This document shows, one piece after another, positions 34,736 through 46,196 of a DNA stretch of 64,000 nucleotides. Both the position numbers and the translations under genes were made by a program. How positions within the stretch are numbered: the stretch's first letter is position 1; each line of letters begins with the position of its first letter. The stretch comes from Ischnura elegans (Eukaryota > Arthropoda > Insecta > Odonata > Coenagrionidae), in NCBI RefSeq assembly GCF_921293095.1, contig NC_060251.1, forward strand, positions 95,838,566-95,902,565, written 5' to 3'. The notes under the pieces are model-generated. The model had not been told where the DNA came from, did not search any database, and worked only from the letters and a program-made list of their open reading frames with translations.

Positions 34736-35422
34736 TCATCTAAGAAAACGAAAGGCATTGATTGCGATTCGTTACCCACCATTAGTGTATTCACAATAAA
34801 CAAATTATTTGGTTTAAAAAATCCCAGTTTAGACGAATGGCAATGGCAATTTTATCCTCATTTGAAAAAGGCCAGATTGGCGGCCATGCGATTCCACTCC
34901 ACGTGACGTCACAGGGACCTAGATTCTATACGAGTAGTCAGGATTTTTATAGTTATTTTCATAGTTTTACATCGTCTGAGATTACCAATGCATGCAAGAT
35001 GCTCTGAGATCATGGAAACATCTCTTAATAATCACCTATTAAAATATCCTAAGGTCGTAAAGTTTCCTTCGTGTGATAGGGTATTAATAATCCTTATTTA
35101 AGCCAAGCGCTACCGGCTAGCAGGGTACTCTATGCTACCGCCATGCTCGGCCGCAAGCAGCCTGCATCGTAGCGGCGTTCATAGCCTCGCACCCGGGTGG
35201 AATCCTCACTTCACACAGCTGCAACCAACGTCACACGGGCTTTTCCTGGCATTCATACTAAGCCGTTGTGTTTTCGCGCGCTTGAAAAGTTTCACTTTTC
35301 ATTTAATCGCAAAAAATAGATAAGTATGCATCGTAATTTAAAATTTTAAAAGCGTGAAATACGTACTCCAGGAGTGATAAACTTTCGATTTAGGCAATAA
35401 AAAAATAGGAGACCAACCTATT
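34735..35422 (+). mobile_element. Repeat family A, copy 3 (left end lost)
   Basis: It begins within TTCATCTAAGAAAACGAAAG and ends with a mutated terminus GGAGACCAACCTATT. The composite CACGTGACGTCA is kept near 34900. It is the most diverged copy, with several internal insertions. Confidence 0.8.
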
Positions 35423-35500
35423 CTTGGAAAAAGCGATGGAAAAGTAAAACGATGATGTCATTATTTTCTCGTGAGGCACCATTTGGAGTACGCCAATAGT
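35423..35500 (+). repeat. Direct repeat flanking repeat A copy 3 (right unit)
   Basis: TTGGAAAAAGCGATGGAAAA through GAGGCACCATTTGGAGTACG repeats the sequence at 34638-34714. Confidence 0.8.
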
Positions 35501-35600
35501 GCATGGGACTCGTAAGAAAAAGGAACGGTTTCGGAAATAGATATAGAAAACAGATGCGAGCAACAAGATTTGTTAAAAATTGTTACAATAACCTATATAG

Positions 35601-36428
35601 TAGTAGTAGTTGCGATAGATGATAGACGGCTACGTTGCGATAACCTACCTAGTAGACAACCTACCAATATAGCAATCTAACTGAAATAATTAGGAATTTA
35701 TAATGGAAAAGTATATTAATCGATAGAAAGGAAAAATTTAGATTAAAATTTTCTGGCGTTCCCCCTACTGCGCACATATTACTTGTCATTTCGATGTTGT
35801 TACCGTAAGTTCCGGTTGTGTAAGTGTTTTTCTAATTATCTTTAATTACTTATTAAATATTTAGCGTATAGCAGTATATTAACAATATTGCTGTATTCGA
35901 AGAAATGAAGTATCAAAGTGATAGCATACTTATATATATGTCTCGGGGAAACTGCGACTCGAAGCACAGTTACTGGAGGTCACATGAGTGGACCTCCACC
36001 GAATCCTGTTTTCCGAATGCTGGCAGTGCAGAGGACGAAGGCGAAGCGGGGAGGGCGTGGACGGGGGGGGGGGGGGGGGGGGGGGAGAAGGGGGGAGTGC
36101 TCTACTCTCCGAAGTGGTCACTGGTCAGATTTGCCTCTCTCTCCTCCCACCCCCCCCCCCCCACCATCTATTGTCCAGGTGGCACCCCTCCGGTCCCCTG
36201 TCTTCCACAACCATCTGCTTGTCGTCCCTTGGTCATGCATTTCAGGCTGGATCGACTTTTACCATCAATAGCTAAAATAAATCGATGGACTCCGACGATG
36301 GTGATGAAAAATATCGATAAGTCGAATGCTTACGGAAAGTAAAAAGCCTGGTTTCGAAGTAGTCTGCTATAGCACAAACTCCAAAACTATGTGTCGCTAC
36401 TATTATCAACGCATTAGTGTCCCAAGTG
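35601..36428. other. Unassigned; long G-run and C-run at 36063-36162
   Basis: AT-rich to about 35960, then GC-rich with an uninterrupted run of 23 G (36063-36085) and a run of 13 C (36150-36162). Overlapping frames of 95-145 codons cross these runs in several frames, so they are compositional. Confidence 0.3.
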
Positions 36429-36694
36429 CAGTGTTGGTAAAAGTACTGAGAAAGAGAAACTAGTCTCAATTACGGTTACCTCGTAAAACAGTAATCAATT
36501 ACGAGTAGAAATAGCTGATGTTAAAAGTAATCAGTAAAATTACAGTTACAATAACAATTACTTTTTGTAAGATTGTCCAATCTAGAGACCACTTGGCACA
36601 TGTCGGATATTTCAGTACAAATGTGGAATAATTGAGTCATACAAATTGCTAAAGTTGCAATTTTGCTTGCGATAAATAGGCACAATTATAACTT

Positions 36695-37250
36695 CTGTAT
36701 TTATTATTATTACACATTGCTGCAAGTAGACTATTGCCTGGTGGTGCATTAGATGTATACACATGAATAACAAATGTACCTATCTAATACAAAGTTTAGA
36801 AACAGAAAAGATGCTCATGGTAAAAAATAATACATTAATTATAATCTCATACTATTAAGTATTTAACATTGTCCCAATAAACCAATTTCAAACAATCCAT
36901 TAAATACATTAATTCTAATATAATACAGCTAACAAATGAACATTGACCCAATTAACCCAATTTCACTGCACTCTCCCTTTAAACCACTATGTAATTAACC
37001 AATAAGTGATGAACACTACTTCCTAAAATTTTTCGCATATGCAGGGAAGATCTTAAATATAATAACTTCAGGTAGGTCATTCCACTCCTTTATTCCTCTA
37101 TGTAGGAAGGATTTTTTCAAAATGTCTGTTTTCTGTTTTTTTAACTTAATTTTGAATTTATGATCTTTCCTTCCTATGTAGCAGGATGCGTCCAGCTTCA
37201 GACCTATTTCTTTCCAACCCCGCTTATTTGTAAAGGATTTGTACACCTAC
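36695..37250 (-). mobile_element. LINE C-terminal fragment, minus strand
   Basis: The minus-strand frame 37016-37246 reads NKRGWKEIGLKLDASCYIGR, HKFKIKLKKQKTDILKKSFL and RGIKEWNDLPEVI, the C-terminus of a LINE RT. The 3' side, near 36700, has an AATAATAATAAATA tail. The lineage is like that at 33059. Confidence 0.65.
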
Positions 37251-37259
37251 ATATTACAA

Positions 37260-37585
37260 AGACTTTGTAATAACACAAGGCTAGTCATATTTTAGGAGCC
37301 GCTAGAAACTCAGAAGCTGCGCGCTAGGCTTACCTTGCTTGAACAATTGAGAATAGATATCTTTAAGAGCGACACGGAGAACATAATATTAAAGCCCCAC
37401 TATATTACTAGGTCCTACAGAAGCGATAAACTAAGAGAGATGTTTTGCCGAACGCATAGACATGTGAATTCGTTTTTCCCCCGAACCATAAAGGACTTTA
37501 ATGAATGGTAATCCTGATTTCCTAATACCCCCTGCCACACGCCGTTTAGGCGGCTTGCGGGGTATTATGTAGATATAGATATTTT
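37260..37585 (+). mobile_element. LINE subfamily 2, 3' end
   Basis: The plus-strand frame gives DIFKSDTENIILKPHYITRS, SDKLREMFCRTHRHVNSFFP and RTIKDFNEW, then a 3' end with CCCCTGCCACACGCCGTTTA and a TTATGTAGATATAGAT tail. It parallels LINE D but is clearly diverged. The related copy is at 43640-43965. Confidence 0.75.
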
Positions 37586-37842
37586 ATACCCATCTTAAGT
37601 AGGCTACAACATAAGAGTGACTGAACCTAAACAAGCAAGTTATGCTACTCAGGAACTCTTGAGTTATGGGTAGGCCCGGTTAAATCAGTAAAATCAGTAA
37701 TTGTCTATTAAGAGCTAGTGGCGGTTACAGCGAAAGTAACGATTCCACTTTCACCGCAAGGAGTAAATTATAAAAATAAAAACTACATTTCACAACAAGT
37801 AACCGTTACAAGTACAAATTACAACAAAAGTAATCGTTAAAA

Positions 37843-38155
37843 AATGGAACGAGACTCCAAGGCGGGCTCGCAAGGATGCGCTCCTGGGTCAGGGTTTGTA
37901 AGCGCGAGATTTTCACCTCTGCACCGCAGAAGGGGGAGGACAGGAAGGAGAAAGGAAGGAGGCGCCGCCGCGATAGGAGCCCGACGACGCCTCCTGGGAT
38001 AGGATAGGGTTGGAAGGGATGGGACGAGGAATCCCGCACCGTCAAAAAGGCGGACGGGTGCTACCACTAGCGAAACCAGGTAAACCATTGCTGTGCCAGC
38101 GATTTTAGAGGATTTTTCTATGAGGAAGAATAATCCAGCGATCAAATCGCTAGAT
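37843..38155 (+). mobile_element. GC-rich SINE-like family I, copy 2, 14-bp target duplication
   Basis: AGTAATCGTTAAAA at 37829-37842 and 38156-38169 flanks it exactly. The 313 bp carry GGCGCCGCCGCGATAGGAGC, CCCGACGACGCCTCCTGGGA and a 3' part GAGGATTTTTCTATGAGGAA to GCGATCAAATCGCTAGAT. It aligns along its length with copy 1. Confidence 0.8.
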
Positions 38156-38190
38156 AGTAATCGTTAAAAGTAATACGATTTGGTTACATG

Positions 38191-38284
38191 AGAGCGCCGA
38201 CGTTTCGGGTACCGACTCGCTATCCAATCTCACGGCTACTGAGAAGCGGCTAGCGAGTCGGTACCCGAAACGTCGGTGTTCTCA
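38191..38284. repeat. Foldback repeat 7
   Basis: GAGAGCGCCGACGTTTCGGG plus TACCGACTCGCT pairs with AGCGAGTCGGTACCCGAAAC plus GTCGGTGTTCTC, nearly perfect, with a 36-bp loop. It holds CGACGTTTCGGG, the clearest form of the motif shared by these hairpins. Confidence 0.85.
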
Positions 38285-38612
38285 TATAATCTTACCCGCG
38301 CGTTATCCCGAGAAGAGTTTTTACATGTTGTTCACCGAGAAAGTGTTAAATCTTACGTAATCCGATTACTTTTACTTGAATACATACCAGCACTACCCAA
38401 GAGTTCCAAAAGGCTTCGTGATGGCAAAAATAAAATAAGTGGCTGTTGCGAAGAAGCAATAATTTCATACGTAATTATCGGTGAAGAAAATTAATATTAA
38501 AATAAAATGCAGTTACTCTTCGACACAGTTATTTTAAATTGAACGACGCGTTTCGGCTCATAGAGGCGCCATTTGGTACAAGACCGAAATTGACCGTCTT
38601 ACAGCAGATTAT

Positions 38613-38928
38613 AGCTCTAGGAGCGGATTTAGGGAGGGTCACGGAGGTTATACTCCTCACTCCCCAAAAATGTCAGCAAAAAGTTTTTATTTTTATCAGT
38701 TTTATAGTTTTTGCATCCTTGTAAAGGTGTGAAGGGAGTGTACTTGCAAATGCATGACTACAAGTCCCAAACGAGAGAATTTTGAGTTGTTTTTATCGTA
38801 GAGCGTAGCACTCCCTACTGTAAAAACCCTACTGTAATTTCCCGGGGGGTATTCCGTTCTCCCCGAACCCAGGTCTGGACACCCCCCCCCCCAAATTTGA
38901 TGCTGAATTCGCCCCTGGATGGTGAGCC
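38613..38928 (+). mobile_element. hAT-like MITE, degraded ends
   Basis: It starts GGAGCGGATTTAGGGAGG and ends GAATTCGCCCCTGG, inverted in the manner of CAGGGGCG-type ends. Flanking duplication is not clear. From 38929 to 39264 I see nothing. Confidence 0.4.
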
Positions 38929-39264
38929 GTGGCTCTGTGAGTGAATGTTACTCATGAATAGGTCAATAATTTAGTGTTAAAAAAAGCTATCTGTAATTAT
39001 ATTCTTTTCCCGCGTAGTTAAATCAACATTTTGCCGCTTACGAACGATTTGAACGATTTCCACTACGTTCAAGTTGAACTGCTTCAACTTTGCAAACGAA
39101 ATGAATCAAGTACGATCACGCTCGCAATCGACTCTACTCTCCTCATATTGCTTCGCAGATGTCCACAAGTAGGAGTCGACCGTAATCTACGATGACACAA
39201 CGGGCTCTGGTGTTGATGGTAAGAAGGAAGGACTGGTAAGTATAACACGGCTGGAAATAGAAAT

Positions 39265-39346
39265 TCTTTGAAGGCCTACAGACTTTAATGAAACTTTTGT
39301 GTGTCCTTCTACAGTACACTGCTCTACTAACTGAGCTACCGAAGGC
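39265..39346 (-). repeat. tRNA-Tyr-like 5' half (SINE head or tRNA pseudogene)
   Basis: The minus strand reads GCCTTCGGTAGCTCAGTTAG, TAGAGCAGTGTACTGTAGAA. The acceptor strand, D-arm and ACTGTAGA anticodon-loop region match tRNA-Tyr(GUA). After the anticodon region the T-arm (no GGTTCGA) and the pairing acceptor are missing. So it is a 5' tRNA fragment or a tRNA-Tyr-derived retroposon. Confidence 0.55.
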
Positions 39347-40026
39347 GTGACTGTTGAGGTGATTATTAGCAAACCGAACTATTAATAAAGTTAAAAAAAA
39401 ATTGGTACCACTCGTACCGATTATACATTATGGCCATCTATGAGCTCCCTGTCAGTGGATTAAGGTCGTTTTATTGAGACGGAATGGGGGGGAATTCTTC
39501 TTGCTGTTTATCACTTTCAGAAATGCCTTGATAATATGTAATAACTCTCACAATTTCGGTGATAATGTGACTGAAGTCCTCCACGTCTGATTAGCGCAGA
39601 CAAATACGAGGGTCGTTCAATAAGTCCTTAGAATCTCCGAGAAATTGCTATCTTAGTAACAAAAATTAGTGTTCACCAGAAAAAGCACTCGTGACTTGTC
39701 ATTTTTTAGAGTTTCACTGCATGATTTCCCATCCCATGATTTCATTGTTGTTACCAATTGCGGTGAACAACTTTCATTTGTTTTTTAATGGATGAACGGG
39801 TGTTTCGTGCCGTGATAAATAATTGTTTTTGGAAGGCTTAACGCTGGAAGAAATCAAAGCTGAGTTGCATAAAGTTCATACCATATCTGCTTTTGTGTTT
39901 CCAACTATTCACCATTGGGTTAATGACTTATAACCAGTCCGTACATCCAAAAAATGAACATCGTACCGGACGTCCTGTGGTAGCGTCTTTCCCCGAAATG
40001 ATTGGCAAAATCCAACATATGGTTTT

Positions 40027-40553
40027 AATAGGGTAGTTTCCTTCATCAAAGAAAACGAAAGGCATTGATTGCGATTCGTTACCCACCATTAGTGTATTCA
40101 TAATATACAAATTATTTGGTTTTACAAATCCTAGTTTAGACGAATGGCAATGGTCAATTTTAACCTCATTTGAAAAAGGCCAGATTGGCGCCCATGCGAT
40201 TCCACTCCACGTGACGTCACAGGGACCTAGTTTCTACACGAGAGGATAGGAGTTTTACATCGTCTGAGATTACCAATGCATGCATGAGGCACAGAGCTCA
40301 GGGAAACATGTCTTAATAATCACCTATTAAAACTGGCTAAGGTCGGAAAGTTTCCTTCGTTTGATAAGGTATTAATAATCCTTATTTAAGCCAAGCGCTA
40401 CCTGCTAGCATCCTGCGTCGTATCAGCGCTGAAGCCTCGCCTCAAGGTCACCTCACAGGGCGGCATTGGGAACCAAAAATGCGTCACACGGACTTTTCCC
40501 ATCATTCCAAATTAGCCGTCGCGTTTTCGCGCGCTTGAAAATTTTCACTTTTC
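40027..40553 (+). mobile_element. Repeat family A, copy 4 (right end lost)
   Basis: It begins AATAGGGTAGTTTCC and includes CACGTGACGTCA near 40208. It ends abruptly after ATTTTCACTTTTC, losing the last 120 bp or so. Confidence 0.8.
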
Positions 40554-40654
40554 GGAAAAATGCTTACGAAATTTTTAGGGATGGTTTAGGAATAGTGTGA
40601 AAAACTCGCGCAACTTCCCTGCAGCGGATGCGCATTGAGATCACAACCTAGTGC

Positions 40655-40790
40655 TCATGAAATGCAACGTAAGATACAGAAGACTTATGAAAATCAGGAA
40701 GGCGAGGAAATGGAATGTAGAAGCGCTTAAGGGGACAACGAGGAGAGAATATCAGGAGCTAGTGGACAATAGTATCCAGGAGAGAGGAGA
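40655..40790 (+). pseudogene. LINE ORF2 fragment (EN-RT linker type)
   Basis: The plus strand gives RKARKWNVEALKGTTRREYQ and ELVDNSIQ. This resembles the segment between endonuclease and RT in LINE ORF2 proteins (a Trp-x-x-x-x-Leu-Lys ... Arg-x-x-Tyr/Phe pattern). It is short and isolated. Confidence 0.35.
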
Positions 40791-40930
40791 CTATAATGAA
40801 AAACATAAAAATTGACCCAATATAAGCTGTTTTTATATCTTTTTCTATAGACTTATGTAACGACCCTCGTAGCTTTTCTGAAATGAATGGTGGAGGCTGA
40901 TACTTACGTGAAAGTCCACTGTAGGATATA

Positions 40931-41022
40931 AAGTAAATATACTTTGTACTTTTCCACATAAATATTTAACTGATTTTAAAATAAATATTTATGTGGAAAA
41001 GTGCAAACTGCATTTACTTTAC
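40931..41022. repeat. Foldback repeat 8
   Basis: AAAGTAAATATACTTTGTAC and TTTTCCACATAAATATTTA pair with TAAATATTTATGTGGAAAAG and TGCAAACTGCATTTACTTT. Confidence 0.75.
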
Positions 41023-41999
41023 ATCCTAATTAAATTTAAGGAATTATTAAATCATTTAAAACATTGTGTTTACTAGAGTGAAGAAATGAAAACTTGGCTT
41101 AAGACGTGTTTACACGTCGAACTTCACCGCAGCTCCTTTTCATAGCGACGTATTTCTTCTCTTTAACATACTTCATAACATGTCCTATGTAATTATTACG
41201 GGCCCTTCCTTGCCCTACTTCCTTCTTTTTCCTCACTCCTCTCAGCACTTACTCGGAAAATCCATTTTATCATCCTCATTCTTCGGTAGCGCTATAATTC
41301 GAATGCAGCTAGCGAATTGCAGCGTCAAATTCCGATCTAAAGATTTCGGCTCCCTCGTCGTCCTCTTTTTACTTTTCTCTCGTCTTCGATAATTTATGCG
41401 TTGAGTTTGCTTATGTTGCATAACTTTTCCAGGCATTATTTGCATCTCTTCACTTTGTCTTCGTTTTCAATCAAAAAATTTCCATCTTTGTCCTTTAAAT
41501 GATTACATCTTGCATTCCGATCCTCACTATTCTATAGTTCGCTTCTACTTTGCCTTGCACGAGGTTATTTTTCACATACCAGCAAAGATTCATCATCCAC
41601 GCATCTCTAGCTTTCCTCTCCTCACTTTGCGACAAATCTATTTCATTATTCTCTGGTGTCCTCAGTTTTTTTCAATCTAATAGGTACTTGTTTCGTTCAT
41701 CAATGTCATCTAACAAAATAATATGATGTATAATATCGCAAAGCTCCCGAACATCCACCGGTCATTTCTCTATAGGTCTCCTCATACTTAATGGCCAGGG
41801 GCTGGACGGCAAGGGCCATGGTCAGCACACGCCCGAGGATTAACCAAAAAAATGTCCTATTCTAACCTCTCATCTGAAATCTATCACTCAATCCTGGGGC
41901 CATTTTCAATCTTCAGCAGAATGGACGGGATAAAAATCAGCCCGTAGACCTAGAGAAAGGAAAAACAGTGCCAAATCCGCGACTAAGGAACGATCAACA
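41023..41999. other. No recognised feature
   Basis: Pyrimidine-rich on the plus strand from about 41150 to 41700, with open frames up to 70 codons. It might be an old minus-strand LINE fragment, but I find no motif. Confidence 0.2.
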
Positions 42000-42060
42000 A
42001 TCGCGTTTTAAAAAAATTCACGGAGTTCCGCAAGGCAGCGTGTTGGGTCCCGCCCGGTTT
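42000..42060 (+). pseudogene. LINE RT motif B remnant
   Basis: The translation KIHGVPQGSVLGPAR contains GVPQGSVLGP, the highly conserved RT motif B. Nothing recognisable flanks it. From 42061 to 42750 the sequence is moderately GC-rich and unassigned. Confidence 0.5.
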
Positions 42061-42750
42061 ACCTACCGCTCAATGCCTACGGATTAACGACGGGCATTTT
42101 ATCCCGGAGCTCAAGAGTGGACAGCCGGACATGGATGGGGCGCTTCAATGGCCCCTAGCATCTGCGAATCACGGGGTCGAAGAATGGACCACCGGGCGGC
42201 CGAATTTTTAAGTCGAGAGTCTGATTGGACGGATAGATATTGGGCGCGTGCCCCGAGCTTTTTCACGGCTGATGGAGTGCGTGATGAACAAGGTGCGTGT
42301 CCGAGTTTTTTTTATCTCCATGAATGCATTCATTTTTTTCTTCTTCTTTCCTCTTGTGCGCGATGAACGCTTTTGAGTCCGACCCGTAAGCCGTCGCTGG
42401 AGCGCGTAGGGAAGGGCGACCAGCGGGGAGGACCCTCACAATGCCAATCACAATGACTGAGAGGTTAGCGAGGCGCTATTTATTCGCCATCTGGGCGTTT
42501 ACGCTCATTGACAGCTATTATTTTTTAGAGTGGGCACATAAGTATATGATGTTTACCGAGAGCTATATAACGGCAGTTCAGATGCACTGAATTATTGAAG
42601 CCTTATCCTTGTAGATTTCCATTTAACGTTAAGAAAATTACCAGCTTCGCTCTTTACAACTTAACCTTTAATCGCCGACTAGTTTCAAAACAATGTATCA
42701 TTGTCAAGTGGTACCGAGAGAATTAAACAAATACGTTACTTTAGTGTGTG

Positions 42751-42925
42751 CAGTGTCGTAACTATGGGGAGATGAGGGGATAGATCCCCCCCCCCCCCAA
42801 AGCCTAAGAAATAAAAAAATACCAAAAACTGTTGTCTAGTTTTGAAATATAATAACAGCATCTGCTTAAAGTGCAATTTTACGTGCCAAAATGATGTAAA
42901 ATATATTTCCAGTCATGCAACAGAC
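42751..42925 (+). mobile_element. hAT MITE (CAGTGGCG family), right end lost
   Basis: It starts CAGTGTCGTAACTATGGGGA with a C-run and continues TTGTCTAGTTTTGAAATATA, CTGCTTAAAGTGCAA, matching the copy at 47852. It breaks off after ATTTCCAGTCATGCAA. From 42926 to 43351 I see no feature. Confidence 0.65.
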
Positions 42926-43351
42926 TTACAAAAGAAATTTTAATCCGCTAACAGCGATTTCTTTCCTACGGCTTGCATTCCTAATAGTTATTACTTGATA
43001 TTTGTATCTGTCACTGATCAAAATGTGAAGTATTTCGTCGTCGTGCCATCAGCGCGACGAAACTTTACTCATTTTTTTTAAGAAAATAGAAACAAATCAT
43101 ACTTATTAATATTCATAACTTCCACTGCATCGTGACACATATCATAAAAGATGGGGCTCATTATTGAGTTTTTAAGCACACCAAGGATCTGAAGCTTTAT
43201 TCCTATTAAAAAATGATGCGAAAGAAACTTTCATTTTCCATAACATTTTATTGGGTTGTCTCAACTCTAAGGCTTATACATGAATGTGCATTTAAACATG
43301 GGTGAAAGTATGACACAAAGTGGCGGATACGCAAAAGATTTCTTGATTTGC

Positions 43352-43382
43352 CGGCCTCGGTGGCGGTGCGGTAAAGTCCTCC
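43352..43382 (+). repeat. SINE family C, 31-bp head fragment
   Basis: GCCGGCCTCGGTGGCGGTGC then GGTAAAGTCCTC matches the first bases of family C. It is cut off where the 43385 repeat starts. Confidence 0.6.
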
Positions 43383-43384
43383 GG

Positions 43385-43965
43385 GAAATATGGAAAAAAT
43401 GTCAACTCCGGAAAATACGTCGAAACAACTAAGAAACAGCTCAATTTAAAACAATGTACGGCAGTTTGCGGTTAGTTCAACTGAAGAATGATAGATGTCG
43501 CACAGTACCTAGTTATTCGTTATTTTTTTCACAAATGCCCCATAGCCGTAAATCTCATTTTTATTAATTGCTTAATATTATCTTTCGCTATTAGTTCTAA
43601 GCAATGGGCTTAGTAACGATAAGGAATTTTTCCCTCGAATAACTCGATATTTTTCCAAGGATCGAATGATATCTTTCAGAGTGACACGAAGAACATAATT
43701 CTAGAACCTCAATTAATTTATATGTCCGGCGGAAACGATATCTTAAGAGGGTTATCTTGTCGAACAGATATGTCGGTACATTGTACAGGAATTCGTTTTA
43801 ACTCCGTACACTAAATCGTTTTAATAAATGCTAGATGGGACCAAGCGCCCGCATTTCCTTCTTTCATATTTTTCGCTTTTTTCCCCTTTTTCCCATTTCC
43901 TCTTTTCCAAATAACCCCAGCCACACGCCTGTTGAGACGTGTGCAGTATGTAGATGTAGATTAAT
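43385..43965 (+). mobile_element. LINE subfamily 2 copy
   Basis: The left part matches 7960-8300 (AAATGTCAACTCCGG). The middle GATATCTTTCAGAGTGACAC matches 37350 and 8242. The 3' end CCAGCCACACGCCTGTTGAG with a GTATGTAGATGTAGATT tail is of LINE type. A plus-strand frame once gave SLNRFNKC-like C-terminal sequence but is broken. Confidence 0.6.
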
Positions 43966-44024
43966 TACGGAATAATTTTGTCTCTTCATTTTTTAAATAA
44001 CATCACATAGCCCTTTTAAAAATA

Positions 44025-44214
44025 TTTTTTTAATAAAAAATTTATTTCCAACTTCCCCTTAAACAGCTCATAAAGGCCTCTACAAGGTAAGATTAACAGA
44101 GGACATCACAAACATCTATGCCCTCAATAGGGATCACCTACACAGGCGGGATTCGAACCCACGGCCTTCGGTTTGGCGTGCGAGGACTTTACCCCACCGC
44201 GACCGAGGCCGTCA
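44025..44214 (-). mobile_element. SINE family C, copy 6
   Basis: On the minus strand: GGCCTCGGTCGCGGTGGGGT, CTCGCACGCCAAACCGAAGG, B-box GGGTTCGAATCCCGCC, then ATTGAGGGCATAGATG. The tail is diverged. Confidence 0.7.
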
Positions 44215-44269
44215 AAAGCGCATGCACGAGCCCAAGAACAAACATTGACTCTAGCTCCACCGTAGATGC

Positions 44270-44630
44270 GGGTGTGGAGAAGAATGGAGAATGAGAAGGG
44301 GACGGAGAGTGGGAGGAAAGACGAAGTGCTGGACATGGTGGGTGAGGAAAGAGCTTCTAGATGAGATATGGATAAGACAGAAGATACTTATGGACGGAAC
44401 GAGCACTGAGCGGGGAGGGATGTTGAAAGCAATGTTGGAGCGTATAGTGTTGGGTAAACGAGGGAGAGGAAGGAAGAGAATAGGATATTTAGATAGAATG
44501 AAGGGTAGTAGGCCTTACTTTGAATTGAACAGGAAAGTCTATGAAGGGAGAGGAAACTACCAGATTACTTCGAAAATACTCCATACTAAAATACCTTAAT
44601 AGTACTTTAGAAATAATAGCATATATAGAA
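44270..44630 (+). pseudogene. LINE RT C-terminal relic (lineage 3)
   Basis: Frames read RKELLDEIWIRQKILMDGTS, RGGMLKAMLERIVLGKRGRG and RKRIGYLDRMKGSRPYFELN, an end of ORF2 typical of several LINE groups (a G-rich/basic ...LGKRGRGRKR.G.LD... segment). Fragments of the same lineage follow at 44810, 44920, 46780, 47560, 49290 and, in minus, 50595 and 57520. Confidence 0.65.
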
Positions 44631-44799
44631 TAAGTAGACTGCTGACTGCCCATCGCCGCGCTATGGGCATTTTATAAAACTGATTAAAAGGCGCTCAAAG
44701 TGGCAACAAAAATCAATCTTCAACGGGGCTGACTGGTGCCACATCTATGCAGTCTCCTACACAGGCGGACTTAACTCAAGCAGACTTAACTCAAGGAGG

Positions 44800-45290
44800 C
44801 TGAAAACAGTGTTAGTAGGTAAAATGTTGGGTAAGCGAGGGAGAGGAAGAAATAGAATAGGATTTTTAGATTGAATGAAAGGGAGTGGGCCTGTATAACA
44901 ATAAAATTTCTAACTTCTAGATGAGATACGAAGGACACAGGGCAGGGATGGAGCGAGTAATTAGCGAGGAGGGGATGTTGAAATTTCTTATTTATGTGTA
45001 GAGTGACTCCGAAAGACGGGCTTATGACGGCAATAGCGAAATTATACGGGAGGGTTGGATTATGCCGGGGTGGGTTGGGGCACGGTTTACGTATTGAGGA
45101 CATTAATTAATTTGGTGAAGATTCGACGAAAGTTGGAGATTCGATAAATCTAGACTGTTACCGACCTTCTTGTCCATTTAAGAGGGGAATCCATGAAAGA
45201 TGAGGAGAATACCTGAATACTTCTTGAATACTCCATGCAAAACCTATCTCAATCGGTAGAATACTTTCAGGGATGCCGACTTACAAAAAA
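44800..45290 (+). pseudogene. LINE lineage 3, scattered fragments
   Basis: GGTAAGCGAGGGAGAGGAAG (44830), GATGAGATACGAAGGACACA (44923) and CTCCATGCAAAACCTATCTC, AATCGGTAGAATACTTTC (45232-45270) match parts of the 44270 element and its 3' UTR, separated and partly out of order. Confidence 0.5.
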
Positions 45291-45527
45291 TATTGGGGGA
45301 GACCAAACCGGGGATCTTGCCCCGGGAAATGTTATAAGTAGCGAGTTCTAAGTTTTTTAAGCATTTTACAAGAGTCATATGATCAACATTAGCACCCTGA
45401 TAACTCGAATCTCGATATTTGGATACTCCGGGGAAAATTGGCTAGCCTGACACATTTTTTCGTCACACTCATAACGAATTTTAGAGGGGGCTCGGGCCCC
45501 CTCAGGTTCCATGGAGTCGGCGCCGCT

Positions 45528-46196
45528 AATAGGGTGGTTTCCTATTATTTTTTTATTGCTTTAATCGAAATATTATTACTCCTGGAGTACGTATTTCACG
45601 CTTTTAGATTTTTAAATGACAACATCTATTTTTCGCGATTAAATGAAAAGTGAAAATTTTCAAGCGCGCGAAAACGCGACGCTTAAGTATGAATGTCGGG
45701 AAGTCTCTCTGCGTGACGTATTTCTGGTTCCCCCTCCCGCCCTGCGAGGTGACCTTGAGGCGAGGCTTAGCGCTGATACGACGCAGGCTGCTAGCGGCTA
45801 GCCTAGTACCTTGCTGTCTGGTAGCGCTTGGCTTAAAAAAGGTTTATTAATACCTTATCAAACGAATAAAACTTTCCGAACTTAGCCAGTTTTAATAGGT
45901 GATTATTAAGACATGTTTCCCTGAGCTCTGTGCCTCATGCATGCATTGGTAACCTCAGACGATGTATAACTCCTATCCTCTCGTGTAGAAACTTGGTCCC
46001 TGTGACGTCATGCGGAGTGGAATCGCATGGGCGCCAATCTGGCCTTTTTCAAATGAGGATAAAATTTGACCCATGCCATTCGTCTAAACCGGTATTTCAA
46101 AAACCAAATAATTTGTGTATTATGAATACACTAATGGTGGGTAACGAATCGCAATCAATGCCTTTCGTTTTCTTTGATGAAGGAAACTACCCTATT
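45528..46196 (-). mobile_element. Repeat family A, copy 5
   Basis: Full length in minus orientation, AATAGGGTGGTTTCC to GGAAACTACCCTATT. It keeps TGACGTCA near 46002 but has GCATGACGTCA in place of the E-box form. Confidence 0.85.

Larger units (their letters stand above)
34020..35600 (+). pseudogene. LINE reverse transcriptase relic, split by repeat A
   Basis: Broken plus-strand frames give KAFDHVPHTKLFVKL (RT motif A), TSGVIQGRISS (motif B, normally SGVPQGS), and FANDAVLYREKN near 34340 (FADD box with Asn for the first Asp). They continue with GEGNRKLGFMKIILGKSD and CYYFLMRPHLEDAA near 34690. Repeat A copy 3 interrupts here. From 35423 the RT end continues (VRKRNGFGNRYRKQMRATRF). It resembles the LINE D RT. 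Confidence 0.75.
36429..38395. mobile_element. hAT element with several nested insertions
   Basis: It starts CAGTGTTGGTAAAAGTACTG and ends AGTAAAAGTAATCGGATTAC in reverse orientation up to TACCAGCACTA. CCCAAGTG precedes it and CCCAAGAG follows it, a 7 of 8 match to a hAT duplication. The native sequence is rich in GTAATC/GATTAC strings (36429 to about 36690, 37590-37842, 38156-38180, 38290-38395). The inserts are a LINE end (36695-37250), a LINE subfamily 2 end (37260-37585), SINE-like I (37843-38155) and a hairpin (38191-38284). Confidence 0.6.
39607..40869 (+). mobile_element. mariner element, internally deleted, holding repeat A copy 4
   Basis: CGAGGGTCGTTCAATAAGTC at the left and GACTTATGTAACGACCCTCG at the right are inverted ends with TA outside on both sides (39605-39606, 40870-40871). 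Relic coding near 39780-40020 reads GLTLEEIKAELHKVHTISAF-like pieces and a degenerate HRTGRPV region. Repeat A (40027-40553) and a LINE fragment replace the catalytic part, so it is dead. Confidence 0.8.
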